NCBI RefSeq assembly: GCF_905171765.1
Contig: NC_053392.1
Location: 39,507,114-39,571,113 of the forward strand
Length of the DNA: 64,000 nucleotides
Source: Bufo bufo
Taxonomy: Eukaryota > Chordata > Amphibia > Anura > Bufonidae
Direction of reading: 5' to 3'
Shown here: in pieces, positions 12,246-22,227 of the stretch
How the letters are laid out: each line of letters opens with the position of its first letter
Position numbering within the stretch: the stretch's first letter is position 1
Position numbers and translations under genes: made by a program
Notes under the pieces: generated by a model
Database searches by the model: none
Told to the model about the DNA's origin: nothing
Seen by the model: only the letters and a program-made list of their open reading frames with translations

Positions 12246-13369
12246 GAGTTTTCCCCTTTTTAACTGAGTACCTTAACATGGGGAGTACCCTCCTCTGATG
12301 CTGCCCGAATTTTTCTTTTCTTGAAAGATCCCTTGTCTGTCCCGCTGTGATCCCCCAAAGTTTTGGCAACCAATATGTTAATACCTATAGTGGGCGGAGC
12401 TCGGGGATCGCGGGGGGGGGGGGCCAATTCAACATTTGCCTTGGGGCCCATAGAATTCTAGTTACGCCACTGGTTCACATACTTTATACAATGTATCTGT
12501 CTTGTATCTATGTGAATGTCCTTTTATAAGAATAGGAATCATGTGGCAGCGGCTCGTTGGATCGTCAGTTAATTAGCGCCACACATAGTCATATAACGGT
12601 GACTTTGTGAGCGTTACTTTCAAAGGGAAGATCAAAGGTGAAAGTTATTTCATGTCACGGCTCAAAGATCATCAAAGATGACATCTGATTATACCGCAGG
12701 TTCATTATAGTCCATAATTACCATAAATCCTGCAGTCCTGTCATTAGGGAAGGATTCATTTGGGGGAGGGGGGTCTGTACAGATTATCAGTGTTACTGTG
12801 TACCATGCAGTCACAGTCCTGCAGAAGACATATCCCCATCCTGGGGGCGTCCTATCTAGGGTGGCCAGACATCCGCCTTTGGGCTGGATAGTCCAGCTTT
12901 CTGGCACTCCCTGTCCTCCATCTAGTGCAAGGCATGGACAGACACTGGGGTGTCCTCCATTTATTTGGCTCCGCGCTCAGACAGCAGCATTATACCGTCT
13001 GAGCATACGCTACAGCTACAAACTGACCGACTGAGGGTTTCACCGAGGCTGTGACTGACTGAGGGTGAGAGCAGCACTCCGGTCCCACGCGCAGCTCACC
13101 TTAAGGTCTCCCCACCCCACCCCTTTTTTTTCTTGCTCTGCACCATTACTTGAAGAGGGATGTGGCTTTGCAGAGTTGGGGGTGTGTCCTCCTTTTTAGG
13201 GTTAAGCAAGTGCCACATACACTACTGATATTATATTACACTATGCGATTTGCTGCATTGTGCTGTAAATATATGTGCTGCCATCTACAGGCCAATTGAA
13301 GCATTACTGTATGATATATGTGGGTGCACAGGACCTTTTTCAGTATGTGACTTACTTTGAATAAGGTTC
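12246..13369. other. Intronic sequence, repeat fragments only
   Basis: Contains a G-run (12409-12423) and fragments such as gttacgccactgg and ctagggtggccagac that look like pieces of interspersed repeats without clear borders. No gene seen. Confidence 0.4.
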
Positions 13370-13373
13370 TTAA

Positions 13374-13557
13374 AGGGGTTTTCTTATAGGATAGGTCATC
13401 AGTATCTGGGGGAGTATGGCATTCGTAGTAGCACCGCAGCTTTCTTGCAGCTTAACCTAGGCTACAGGAGCCCCCTTCCCCATTGGACCCCCATCATCAG
13501 AGACTGATGACCTATGCAAAGGATAGGTTATCAGTATAAAAGTCTCAGAAAACTCTT
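13374..13557. mobile_element. TTAA-flanked MITE (piggyBac/Kolobok type)
   Basis: Bounded by TTAA at 13370-13373 and 13558-13561. The left end aggggttttcttataggata and the right end (reverse complement agagttttctgagact...) are imperfect terminal inverted repeats; internal blocks ggataggtcatcagtat and ggataggttatcagtat are also inverted. No coding capacity. The right TTAA is shared with the next element. Confidence 0.75.
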
Positions 13558-13561
13558 TTAA

Positions 13562-14096
13562 AGGGGTTGTCCTATCCCATAATATATTTTTATCTGTCCA
13601 GAGTACAGCAATCACGGCATACATTTATCTAATACTACTGTTGTTAATGCTAGCGCCTTCCTTCCTCTGTTTCTCGGCATCAGTACATCCTGGCAGGATG
13701 CATACATGCAGAACTTCCTGTTTTCATCAGCTTCCTGCTGGGTTTTTAATCAATCCCAGCATATTTTGCTCTATAATTTTTATCAGTTCTCTTGCTCCTC
13801 CTGCCACCCTCTAGTAGTCATGCCCCCTACACCTTCCCTTTCTACATTAGATAGGCGGGGCAAGCCTTGTTAAACATTACAGAGCAAAGCATGCTGCTGG
13901 GTTTGTTTAAAAAAAACTCAACAGGAAGCTGATGAAAACAGGAAGTTCTGCATGTAAATAGCTTGTCAGAATACAATGATGCTGAGAACAAGGAAAGGAA
14001 AGTGCTCACATGAAAAACAGAGAAGCTAGGCAAGAATATGCATTGTTTGGGTATGCTGGGCAGAAAATAATTCTTATATAGGACCAGAGAAGTCCT
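13562..14096. mobile_element. TTAA-flanked foldback MITE, 535 bp
   Basis: TTAA at 13558-13561 and 14097-14100. Most of the element is two long inverted arms: atgcagaacttcctgttttc near 13706 pairs with its complement near 13935-13955, and the ends aggggttgtcctatcc and aggacttctctggtcc match. Non-autonomous; the superfamily follows only from the TTAA target site. Confidence 0.8.
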
Positions 14097-14100
14097 TTAA

Positions 14101-14900
14101 GATGTAGGGAGAACACATGGCAGAGAGATTATAGATAGCTGTGCTCTGCAGACCTCATGGTCAGTTGCAGGCAGATGATTGGAGAGCTGGGAAACTGCTG
14201 TTTGAAATCAAGCCAGCATTAATCTTGCGTGTAGCTAGCTAGATACTGGAGGTTATTGGTACTGGTCATAAGGGTGTAACACCAAAGACCATGGATAGAG
14301 TTGAGGAAAATAAAGAAGCTGCCTAGGCTTGTATAATAGTCAGGCCTGTACTTGAGATCAGCCACCCTGCAGTCTGTAAGAAACACCATGTGAGAGGCTG
14401 TGTACCATACTGTGCCACAAAGAAGGTCATACCACAACTGAGAAGAGTGTGCACAGTGGTTGTGACGACAGAGATACCACAAACTGGTAGCACCAGTTAG
14501 AGACAGTGCTGATTGTGTGACGGTACAGCGCCATGTGGAGAGAGAGATAACTACAAAAAACGGCTCTCTTCATTGCTGCCATTCTGAGGAGACCAGAGTC
14601 AGACTGTCAATACCCAGGGAACTAGGTGCAACACAAGCCATGTGGAGAATGAGTTGTTGAATCTTAAAGGGACAGTGTTGTATAAAATTAAAAAAAAGCC
14701 ACTTAAAGAGACAGTATACTTAATTAACTGGACACCTGTGCCCTGATCGAAAGACTGTAACCACTGAGCCTGATGCCTCACATAACTCAAGTAAATTTCT
14801 CTTTACTCATATTAGTATCCGCCCAATTCCTTCAGAAAAGAAAATTCAATACCGAAGAATGATCACAACCATAGATGCACAGGTAATAATAGGAACTTAC
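14101..14900. other. Intronic sequence next to a GULO exon
   Basis: No gene on either strand. 14640-14730 contains short repeat-like pieces (cttaaagggacagtgttgta). The GULO donor site lies at the right end (14896-14900). Confidence 0.5.
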
Positions 14901-14977
14901 CTTATCCAGAGGAGGAATTCCAGCAAGTAGTATCCCACAAAACTATCCCAAAACCAGCTGGCCTTGGAGGATGGAGG
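14901..14977 (-). CDS. GULO: GULO internal exon (membrane-like segment of the ALO domain)
   Basis: This short minus-strand exon of 77 bp encodes [20 protein letters not shown] followed by FLLWI plus two bases (AG) of the next codon. It matches the [24 protein letters not shown] region of mammalian GULO (about residues 238-263), a hydrophobic stretch thought to help hold the enzyme at the ER membrane. The acceptor is CTTTCTCCTGCAG; the donor is GTAAG (14900-14896). It starts in phase 0, matching the end of the exon at 22987. The next exon (TYLP..., KIFTYECRF region) was looked for down to position 1 and not found, so the following intron is at least 14.9 kb. It is too short to show as an open reading frame; the splice sites and similarity identify it. 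Confidence 0.9.
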
Positions 14978-15385
14978 CTGCAGGAGAAAGAAATCACCTC
15001 ATTAGAAGATGTCTGTGCATGAGATTGATGCCCGTCCCAGGCATGTCCTCCCATTAACGGGCAATCACAGATCTAGAAAATTATTGCTGGGCACCAATCC
15101 ATCATCTATAGGGAGAAGCTGTTAATTCTCCACTTTAGGGGCTGGCTCACATCATTTGTAAAGAGGAGGCAGTCACCGTCCCGGTCTCCATTAATCTGCC
15201 AGAAACCCTTCAAAAACTGTAGTTTTCATCGATCGCAAAAATTACTAGTGGGAAAGTTGTCAGCATCGTAATGGGGCAATGAATATTTAGGAAGTCCTTG
15301 CAGCCATGTCCTTGTAACACAGCTGGAAGCTCGAGGCGTTTCTATACTGATCCTAGCTGCTTTATGTCTTATTCTCTAGTCCAGG

Positions 15386-16443
15386 TGTAGTGCCCTGGAG
15401 CAGGGGGTACTTTGACGTTTGGACATTTGTGGACATTTGTCGATATCCCCTATGCAAAGTTAGAAACTTCTCACTTTATTTCACTTGAAAAGGTTAACTT
15501 GCACTGTTTAACACTGTGTAACTGCATTTTATATGTATGCTATGATATATATCCTGTTCATTATCACTATATTTGCAAGGCTCTGTGGAACGGGTTAATG
15601 AGTACTGAGAGACTGTTAGGACTTTGAATAAGAAGCTGGTAATTTTCCACAGCTGCCATATAGTCTAAAGAAGAGCATGTTTTGGAGGAAAAAAGCCAGA
15701 CATTGTTTACCACCAAACCCAGACAGTCTGACCTTCTAAATGTCTGGTTTTAGCTATGTTGTTATGTCTGGAAACTTGTTTTTGTCTGGAAAAACTGCTG
15801 TGTCATTGCCATTGAGTATCACTGATGCTTTAATGTAAGTCTGTGAGAGATGGAAAGTGTTACAATGTATCTGTTAGTGCTGAGCTTCTCCACTCCATCC
15901 CTCCCACTAGAAGGTTCCAGTCTAGCTAGAAATGGTATATAAGGAGAGCAGTCAGAGCCCCTAGTGTGCTGCAGTTAGGGACCAGTGCTTGGAGGGGAGA
16001 CTCTGGCAGTCTGCATGAGAGACCAGAAGAAGACGCTGAGATGGGCATACTGAGCCACAGACCATGGGTCACCAGCCCTGTGACCAATGAGCCACCCAGA
16101 CTTCTGAGCTACAGACCATGGGCCCTTGACCATGATGCCAGCCTTCTGAGAGAGAGAGAGGGACAGCGAGCTCAGGCCTTTCCTCAGCATCAAACCCTTC
16201 TTCTGCCCGGGAGGAGACTGGAGAAGCCAGCCCTATGCCTCACCTGTATTGTTTTGCACCTGAATCCCTCCAGTAAAGAAGCACACTGGTTTACTGCAGA
16301 CCCTGACTCTCTAAGACTTATTTACCATTGGGGTGCACCACGCCTTACCATCTCTTCCGGAGAGCAGCAACATGTGATGACACCTCAACGGTGTCCGGGG
16401 GACCCAGCCTATTGTTGGGGCCACCTTAAACCTGACCACTGCA
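15386..16443 (+). mobile_element. Probable solo LTR
   Basis: Starts TGTAGTGCCCTGG and ends CACTGCA, with a possible 4-bp direct repeat CAGG on each side (15382-15385, 16444-16447). A TATA box lies two thirds of the way in, with about 500 bp of transcribed-looking sequence after it, as in an LTR. No primer-binding site or internal coding region follows, so a solo LTR is the best reading. The right border is the weaker call. A 274-codon frame crossing it into the DIRS repeat is spurious. Confidence 0.5.
15936..15943 (+). promoter_or_regulatory. TATA box of the probable LTR
   Basis: TATATAAG, followed about 25-30 bp later by cagagcccctagtgtgctgc, fits a core promoter inside the LTR. Confidence 0.5.
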
Positions 16444-16472
16444 CAGGGATCAGCAATTATCTGTACACCAGC

Positions 16473-16572
16473 TTCTGTGAAACTACAACTCCCAGCATGC
16501 AAACATGCTCGCCTGTTGTTCTAACTCCCATAGAAGTGATTGGAGCATTCTGGGAGTTGTCGTTTCAGAACA
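16473..16572. repeat. Small foldback (actacaactcccagcatgc family)
   Basis: The arm gaaactacaactcccagcat faces the inverted arm gcattctgggagttgtcgtt. This kind of palindromic MITE is common in amphibian DNA. A related foldback with widely spaced arms lies at 60.7-61.0 kb. Confidence 0.65.
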
Positions 16573-16729
16573 CCTGGAGATTGCGGATTCCTGCTCAAGT
16601 CACATCCAAAGCTGCATTCAGAGTACTGCTGCAGCGTAGGACGTGGTGCAAACACTACATTTTTCATTACGCAACACAACAGGTAACGATGCGGAGAAAG
16701 AGGGTCATGAAGCCTAAAATTTTATCACA

Positions 16730-16885
16730 AGACACGGAGGCTTCGTATTGCTTTAACTTCCTTTACTGTTACCATAGCAGCAAAGAATGAATATGTCAAT
16801 CAAAAGAAAAACCATAGTAACCAACTCCTCCCCACTATCCCAGCATATAATGACTCCACACTCTGGGATCATCCTCTTTCTTTGC
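16730..16885 (+). repeat. DIRS left inverted terminal repeat
   Basis: Begins agacacggaggcttcgtatt and runs to about ctctttctttg. It is the exact reverse complement of the right repeat except at the junction variant (ggcttcgtattg here, ggcgagtattg in the right copy). About 13 bp of unique left end precede it. Confidence 0.9.
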
Positions 16886-17581
16886 TGCTACCATGGCAGA
16901 TAAGTACCCTCTATGATAGAGTGTCGTTTTATGCATTTTATGTATTTCTATATTGCTTTACAAGCCTTCTTTGTTTAGCTAGTTTGCACTGTATCCAGGT
17001 TTTCTCTCCCTGGCCTTGCTTGCTGGGTTCCCCCCCCCCCTCTATTGCTCCGGTCGTTTTTTTGCCACCAGCTTGTGGGATCGTTTATATTCCTCCCTTC
17101 CCTACCATCCCCATCGGTCAGGCTTTTTGTTGGTTTCTCTGCGCTTACCGTTTCCCTGGGCTGGTAATCTTTCCCCTGCACCCATCACAGTTGTTCGGCC
17201 GTAGTCTCGCGATACCTGAGACTTCGGCCGCCATTCAAATCTCACAGAGCCATCCACCCTTCCGAAATCTCGCGATACACGAGATTTCAGCCGCTTCTTG
17301 TGCCGCTTTTCGCGCCGCTCGTTCCCCTGACGTCATCTCGCTGAGTTCTCGCGGGATCTCGGCATCTTGCACCGGAACGTGTCGCGCCTTCACCACACTT
17401 CTCCTGCCTCCTTCTGTGCCGGTTTTTGTAGGTAAGTAAACACCCACGGCGCCCATTATCTCTCCTTCTGTCTCAGACCCTCATTATGCTTCTCTTTCCT
17501 TTCCAGGTTTGTGCTAGGTCTGGTGGTCTGGGGTGAATTACTCCTCCCATCACTGTTATCCTCATTGTACCTATCACCCTC

Positions 17582-18947
17582 ATGTCTCGCCACAGTGCCC
17601 CTTCCACCCCTAGACAGGGGGCCCCCATTACCCCCCCTATTCCATCTGCGGTAATCAGCCACAGGGATGAGACCTCACAGGAGGTACAAAACGCTGCACT
17701 ACAGCAATCTATATCCAGTGCGATCATGGCTGCTATGGGCTCTATGTCCTCAGCACTTTCGCAATCTATATCCCAGGCCATATGCGCTCAGTCTTCTGCT
17801 GACCTGAACAGGCCATCTGCCTCCAGAACCTCTGTGACCGATGGTAACCCATCACATGACCACGCGGTTGTCCCGCGAAAAAGAGCCTGCACGCGACAGG
17901 CAGAACGATCTCGCGCATGGAAAACGGCCAGGACTCTTCCTGAGCCACTGTCTGATTCAGATAAGGAATCAATTGAGGAGGCATTGATTGAGTCTCACTA
18001 TGACTCTATAGACGAGCTTGAGGATGTGGCGGTTGATCCTTTAGATTTAATGCCCGATCCCACGCCATCCACACCCGTGGCTACTAGACAAGAGGGTCAG
18101 TCCTCACTGGATGACATTCTAGTTGATTCCCTGGGCACCCCACTATTCAATCCTGACGAGCTCCATCATCCCCGCTCCGCTGAATGGCTCCCCGCCACTC
18201 ACGTTGCTCAATATTTGGAAGCAAAAATCCGCAATCCTTTAAGTAAGGAATCACGCAACAAGTTGCGAGCGGAATGTCCTCGCCCCCTTATTCCCAATAA
18301 GGTGTGTGAGACTCCTACGGTGGACCCGAAGATGGTCCAATTCCTAACTAAAACAAGATTTAACCCAAAAAAAGGGCTAGATTCGGCCTTGCGGGCCGTA
18401 CAAGATAAACTCCTGGATATCACGGGACCCCTAGCCAGGATCTTTGACATGGCGGAATCCGCCAAGGCAGAAGGCAGATCTGTAGACCCCATTGAATTGG
18501 GGGGATGGGTCCAGAGGGCCATATGCATTGCTGGCAATGTAAATACCTCATTAGCCATAGAACGGCGTAAAGCCATTCTGATGAAGGTGGAGCCAAAGCT
18601 CTCCAACCTTGCATTATCAGAGGCGGGCAAGAATGCCCAGGGCCTTCTATTTGGAGACTCCTTCATAAAGGAGTTGGGTAGATATGTTGGAGCGTTCACG
18701 GCCCTAGATAAAGCCCAAACATCCATGAAGAGGGTATTTAACACCCGTTTCTCCAATAGGGCTGGCAGTTCTAGGGGCCGTCTGTCCGGCCGGTCCGATT
18801 TTCATTCCCGAGGCACGGGAAGAGGCTCCTTCAACTACAGATCCTCACTCCAGGATCCCAGGCACCAGCCTTCCTTTTTCCCCTCCCGGGGCGCTTCAGG
18901 ACGTTCCAGAGGTTTCCGTGGAGCTCCCTCCTATCGACGACCAGTTG
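17582..18947 (+). CDS. DIRS gag-like protein
   Basis: ORF1 of the DIRS element, presumed nucleic-acid-binding structural protein. The start is the first ATG of the long frame (MSRHSAPSTPRQ), about 700 bp inside the element after a GC-rich leader. The protein has a Ser/Gln-rich N-terminus (QQSISSAIMAAMGSMSSALS), a basic then acidic middle (to about residue 170), a conserved helical block around residues 200-390 (HVAQYLEAKIRNPLSKESRN; LGGWVQRAICIAGN) and an RG/RS-rich tail (about 400-455). No stop codon follows: the same frame stays open to 21793 through the RT region. The end given here is a consensus splice donor (GTTG/GTAAGT), which would remove the need for a stop. It has no recognisable zinc knuckle other than a doubtful CSNC beyond the donor. 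Confidence 0.8.
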
Positions 18948-21008
18948 GTAAGTGCTCCAATTGCTCTAACGATGTATTTTTCAACAGATTGTGTCGGGGG
19001 CAGACTCCGTCTCTTTTTCAATGCCTGGTCAGAGATCACCTCAGACCGGTGGGTGCTGGACACCATAAAGGGTTTCACCATAGATTTGGTTGCCTCCCCA
19101 AACCTTCTTCCCGCCCCCCACCCCATTCACCTCTCCGAGCCGCTCCGACAGCTCTTACACAGGGAACTAGAGGACTTAGTCCACAAGCAGGCGATAGAAC
19201 GTACTACCCCTCACACCACAGGCGTGATCAGCAATATGTTTCTGGTACAGAAAAAAGGCGGTCAAATGCGCCCAGTTATCAATTTAAAATCCCTCAACTC
19301 ACTGGTACAGTATCGCCATTTCAAGATGGAAGGCATCCATCTTTTGAGGGACATGCTCCTTCCAGGCGACTGGATGGTCAAACTCGACCTCAAGGATGCA
19401 TATCTCACGGTCCCGGTGGCCCCATCCTCCAGGGATCTACTTCGCTTCCTCTGGGGAGACCAAATTTGGCGCTTCACCTGCCTACCATTCGGCCTCTCGT
19501 CCGCCCCTTGGTGTTTCACCAAGGTGATGAAACCTGTGGTATCTTGGCTCCGCTGCAGAGGGGTACGCATGATAATTTATCTGGACGATATTCTTATCAT
19601 GGCACAGAATCCGTCCCTTCTCCGCAAACACCTTTCCATGGCCACCAGGCTCCTCTCAGGGCTAGGTTTTATCATAAACCAGGAGAAATCTTGCCTCACA
19701 CCATCAACGTCAATGGAATTCCTGGGTTTCCGAATAGATTCCGTTTCCATGACCCTTCACCTCCCTCTGTCCAAAGTCCGATCCATTCGCAAAGAGTTGC
19801 GACATGCACTACTCCTACCTCAATTGTCACTACGACACCTGGCACGTCTAATAGGACTTCTAGCGGCATCTATCCAGGCCATATTTCCAGCACCCTTACA
19901 CTACCGAGCCCTTCAGAGGCTCAAGATTGCCCATCTCCGGACTGGGGCCACGTACTCGGACATGATCACTCTGGACTCAGAGACGAGGGACGAACTACAG
20001 TGGTGGATCCAGAACCTATCGGTCTGGAATGGCAAGGCCTTATTCGGTCCGGTCCCGGACTTGATCATAGAGTCGGACGCCAGCCTGCGCGGTTGGGGAG
20101 CCCACTGCAATGGGATTTCCACCGGAGGCCCCTGGTCCTCCGAGGAATCTCGTCTCCATATCAACGGCCTAGAACTGCTGGCAGGGTCTCTGGCGATTCG
20201 CAGTTTCGCCAATGGCACGCTCACTACCTGTATCAGACTGCGGATGGACAACGTGTCCGCGGTCCGATACGTCAACGGGATGGGCGGAACTCGTTCCTCA
20301 GTTCTCACCTACCTAGCTCAGGATTTTTGGGAATTCTGCCTCGCCAAGGGCATTGTAGTGATAGCGGAGCACCTTCCCGGCCTCCACAATACGTTGGCAG
20401 ACTGGAATTCGCGTTACTTCACGGATTCCAGCGATTGGAAGTTAGACGAGGAGGTATTCCTAGCTATATCATCTCGCTGGGGTCCTCCTTCGGTGGATTT
20501 ATTTGCCAATCGTTTGAACGCCCAGATATCCAGGTTCTTCAGCTGGCGGCCGGATCCTCTGGCAGAAGCAGTGGATGCATTCCTACAACAGTGGAGGGGA
20601 GCATTGATGTATGCCTTTCCCCCATTTGCCTTGATTCCCCGGGTTCTCCTCCAAGTGCAACACCAAGCGGCGGAGTTGGTCCTAGTTCTACCTCTGTGGC
20701 GATCCCAGCCCTGGTTCCCTTTGGTCCTGGACCTGTTGGTGCAACCTCCTCTCCTCCTTCCGAATCTCCCCTTTCTGCTGCGGGACCCGTCGGGGGAGGC
20801 CCACCCCCTCATTCAAACAGGTTTACTTCGCCTTCTCGCTTGCAGGATCTCGGGTGTTCCGGCTCGCTGTCTGGAGTTTCGAACACAACTGTTTTCTTAT
20901 TGGAGAACGCATGGGCTCCCGGTACCAGATGGGCTTATCGAGCCGCCTGGGACGCTTGGGCTCGTTGGTGCGGAGAACGCGATCTGGATCCCCTTCGAGC
21001 CCCTGTAG
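18918..21008 (+). CDS. DIRS reverse transcriptase - RNase H - methyltransferase-like ORF
   Basis: 696 codons from the first in-frame ATG; the true start may be through fusion with gag. RT motifs are visible: KLDLKDAYLTVP (about residues 154-165), FGLSSAPWCF (191-200) and the catalytic YLDD box (221-224). RNase H follows, with the acidic residues in ESDASLRGWG, INGLELLAG, LRMDNVSAV and NTLADWNSR (about 385-500). A DAM-like methyltransferase module typical of DIRS elements comes last (VDLFANR, FFSWRPDPLAEAVDAF, MYAFPPFALIPRVL; about 525-580). It overlaps the recombinase frame by about 150 bp. It has no internal stops. It is in a different frame from gag and the recombinase. Confidence 0.93.
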   Translation: MELPPIDDQLVSAPIALTMYFSTDCVGGRLRLFFNAWSEITSDRWVLDTIKGFTIDLVASPNLLPAPHPIHLSEPLRQLLHRELEDLVHKQAIERTTPHTTGVISNMFLVQKKGGQMRPVINLKSLNSLVQYRHFKMEGIHLLRDMLLPGDWMVKLDLKDAYLTVPVAPSSRDLLRFLWGDQIWRFTCLPFGLSSAPWCFTKVMKPVVSWLRCRGVRMIIYLDDILIMAQNPSLLRKHLSMATRLLSGLGFIINQEKSCLTPSTSMEFLGFRIDSVSMTLHLPLSKVRSIRKELRHALLLPQLSLRHLARLIGLLAASIQAIFPAPLHYRALQRLKIAHLRTGATYSDMITLDSETRDELQWWIQNLSVWNGKALFGPVPDLIIESDASLRGWGAHCNGISTGGPWSSEESRLHINGLELLAGSLAIRSFANGTLTTCIRLRMDNVSAVRYVNGMGGTRSSVLTYLAQDFWEFCLAKGIVVIAEHLPGLHNTLADWNSRYFTDSSDWKLDEEVFLAISSRWGPPSVDLFANRLNAQISRFFSWRPDPLAEAVDAFLQQWRGALMYAFPPFALIPRVLLQVQHQAAELVLVLPLWRSQPWFPLVLDLLVQPPLLLPNLPFLLRDPSGEAHPLIQTGLLRLLACRISGVPARCLEFRTQLFSYWRTHGLPVPDGLIEPPGTLGLVGAENAIWIPFEPL
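18948..18987 (+). other. Possible 40-nt mini-intron joining gag and RT frames
   Basis: Starts GTAAGT, has a branch-point-like CTCTAAC at 18964-18970 and ends TTTTTCAACAG. Removing it connects the gag frame to the RT frame without a stop, landing directly before the conserved GGRLRLFFNAW block that opens DIRS RT domains. It is shorter than usual vertebrate introns, so programmed frameshifting is an alternative explanation. Confidence 0.45.
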
Positions 21009-21793
21009 TTTCAGTCTTGTCATTCTTGTCTTCCTTGTATGATTCCGGTAAGGCTTATCGTACGATAAACCTCTACAGGTCGGCGATATCCTCTAGACAC
21101 GAGGGTTTTGAGGGTTGTCCTGCGGGTCAACATCCTCTAGTGTGTCGCTTGTTAAAAGGCTCTCGTCTGGCTCGACCTCCCAGACCTCGGTTCTCTACAA
21201 CTTTGGATGTGGGGTTAGTTTTAAACTTTTTATCCTCATGGTCTCCTAATGACCAGTTGTCCCTTCGCCAGCTTTCAGCGAAGTTAGTGACATTGTTATG
21301 TCTCATCTCTTGTAAGAGGGTTTCCGATGTCCGGGCCCTGGACTACGATGCGCGGTCTTTTACCCCAGATGGGGTTCTCTTTAACATTTCCAGACGTACC
21401 AAGACGGGCATTCGTTCAGTCTCTTATCCTGCTTTCCGGCAGTCCCCGCAACTTTGTCCGGTTGCATGCTTACAGGAGTATGAATCTCGTACTGCTTCTC
21501 TACGTACTCCTACTTTTCCTAATCTATTTATCTCTTTTAGGAGACCCTATGCTCCAGTCTCCAGTGTGACCCTGTCGCGCTGGGTTAAGGAAATCATGAG
21601 TCAGGCAGGTATTGACACCAATATCTTCACGGCTCATTCTGTCCGCAGTGCCTCTGCTACCTCCATGTCGACCTCAGGGGCCCGTCTGGAGGACGTTATG
21701 CGCTTGGCGGACTGGTCTAGGGTTTCCACTTTTCGTGAATTTTATTTTCGTCCCGCTTCACATGCTTTTGATTCTGTCATTTCTCAGCTTTAA
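20846..21793 (+). CDS. DIRS tyrosine recombinase
   Basis: This is the recombinase that replaces an integrase in DIRS elements and inserts the circular DNA copy. It occupies the end of a frame that is continuous with gag, so its start cannot be set by a stop; the recognisable protein begins around NTTVFLLENAWAPGTRWAYR. An N-terminal helical domain (YRTINLYRSAISSRHEG) precedes the catalytic domain. Catalytic residues seen are Arg in SCKRVSDVRAL, H-x-x-R in TAHSVRSASATS, Trp in ADWSRVSTF and the nucleophile Tyr in REFYFRP near the C-terminus. All expected residues are present, so the enzyme may be functional. It ends at a TAA just before the internal complementary region. Confidence 0.92.
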   Translation, partial: DLGCSGSLSGVSNTTVFLLENAWAPGTRWAYRAAWDAWARWCGERDLDPLRAPVVSVLSFLSSLYDSGKAYRTINLYRSAISSRHEGFEGCPAGQHPLVCRLLKGSRLARPPRPRFSTTLDVGLVLNFLSSWSPNDQLSLRQLSAKLVTLLCLISCKRVSDVRALDYDARSFTPDGVLFNISRRTKTGIRSVSYPAFRQSPQLCPVACLQEYESRTASLRTPTFPNLFISFRRPYAPVSSVTLSRWVKEIMSQAGIDTNIFTAHSVRSASATSMSTSGARLEDVMRLADWSRVSTFREFYFRPASHAFDSVISQL

Positions 21794-21799
21794 ACTAGC

Positions 21800-21893
21800 A
21801 ATACGAAGCCTCCGTGTCTTGTGATAAAATTTCATGATTTTCCTATTTTATGACGTAAAGTCATGATTTTATTAAAGACACGGAGGCGAGTAT
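21800..21893. repeat. DIRS internal complementary region
   Basis: The left half (caatacgaagcctccgtgtc ttgtgataaaattt) is the reverse complement of the element's left end. The right half (catgattttcctattttatg acgtaaagtcatg ... gagtattg) is the complement of its right end. It keeps the end-specific variants, as expected if it templates completion of both ends in a circular intermediate. Confidence 0.93.
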
Positions 21894-22227
21894 TGCCCAC
21901 CCTTCCCACCCCTTCCTGGGTTGTCTTGAATGTGGATTTATTTTTTCCATTGCTTGTTCTGACATATTTTCTGTATTATTTATTTCTGATTTGAGATTTA
22001 GGTTTGAATTTTTTCATTCCATTGCCTTGTGAGTCTATCTCGATTTTTTCACCCTACAGGCTGAGACGTAGTTTTCTCTACAGTTCCGGTTCAGAGTACG
22101 GGGTTGATTCCGTTACACCGTCGAAGACCGTTGCTCCTTCTGTTGAAGAGTTTGGTTTGAAGGTTCAAGTTGTCGGTTGCGGTCCGGGATGCTCACTTTC
22201 CGGAAGAGTTCTGCAGTTGGAATAGCT

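Noticed and set aside
1..14900. Remaining C-terminal GULO exons
   Set aside because: Read on the minus strand for the TYLP, KIFTYECRF and HWAKAHNC regions; no match with splice sites seen.
15966..16790. 274-codon plus-strand frame
   Set aside because: It starts in the probable LTR after its TATA box, crosses a small foldback and ends inside the DIRS terminal repeat. No domain is recognised.
18948..20845. Intron from the gag donor to a CTTGCAG acceptor before the recombinase
   Set aside because: The junction would put the recombinase in the wrong frame; the 40-nt intron fits better.
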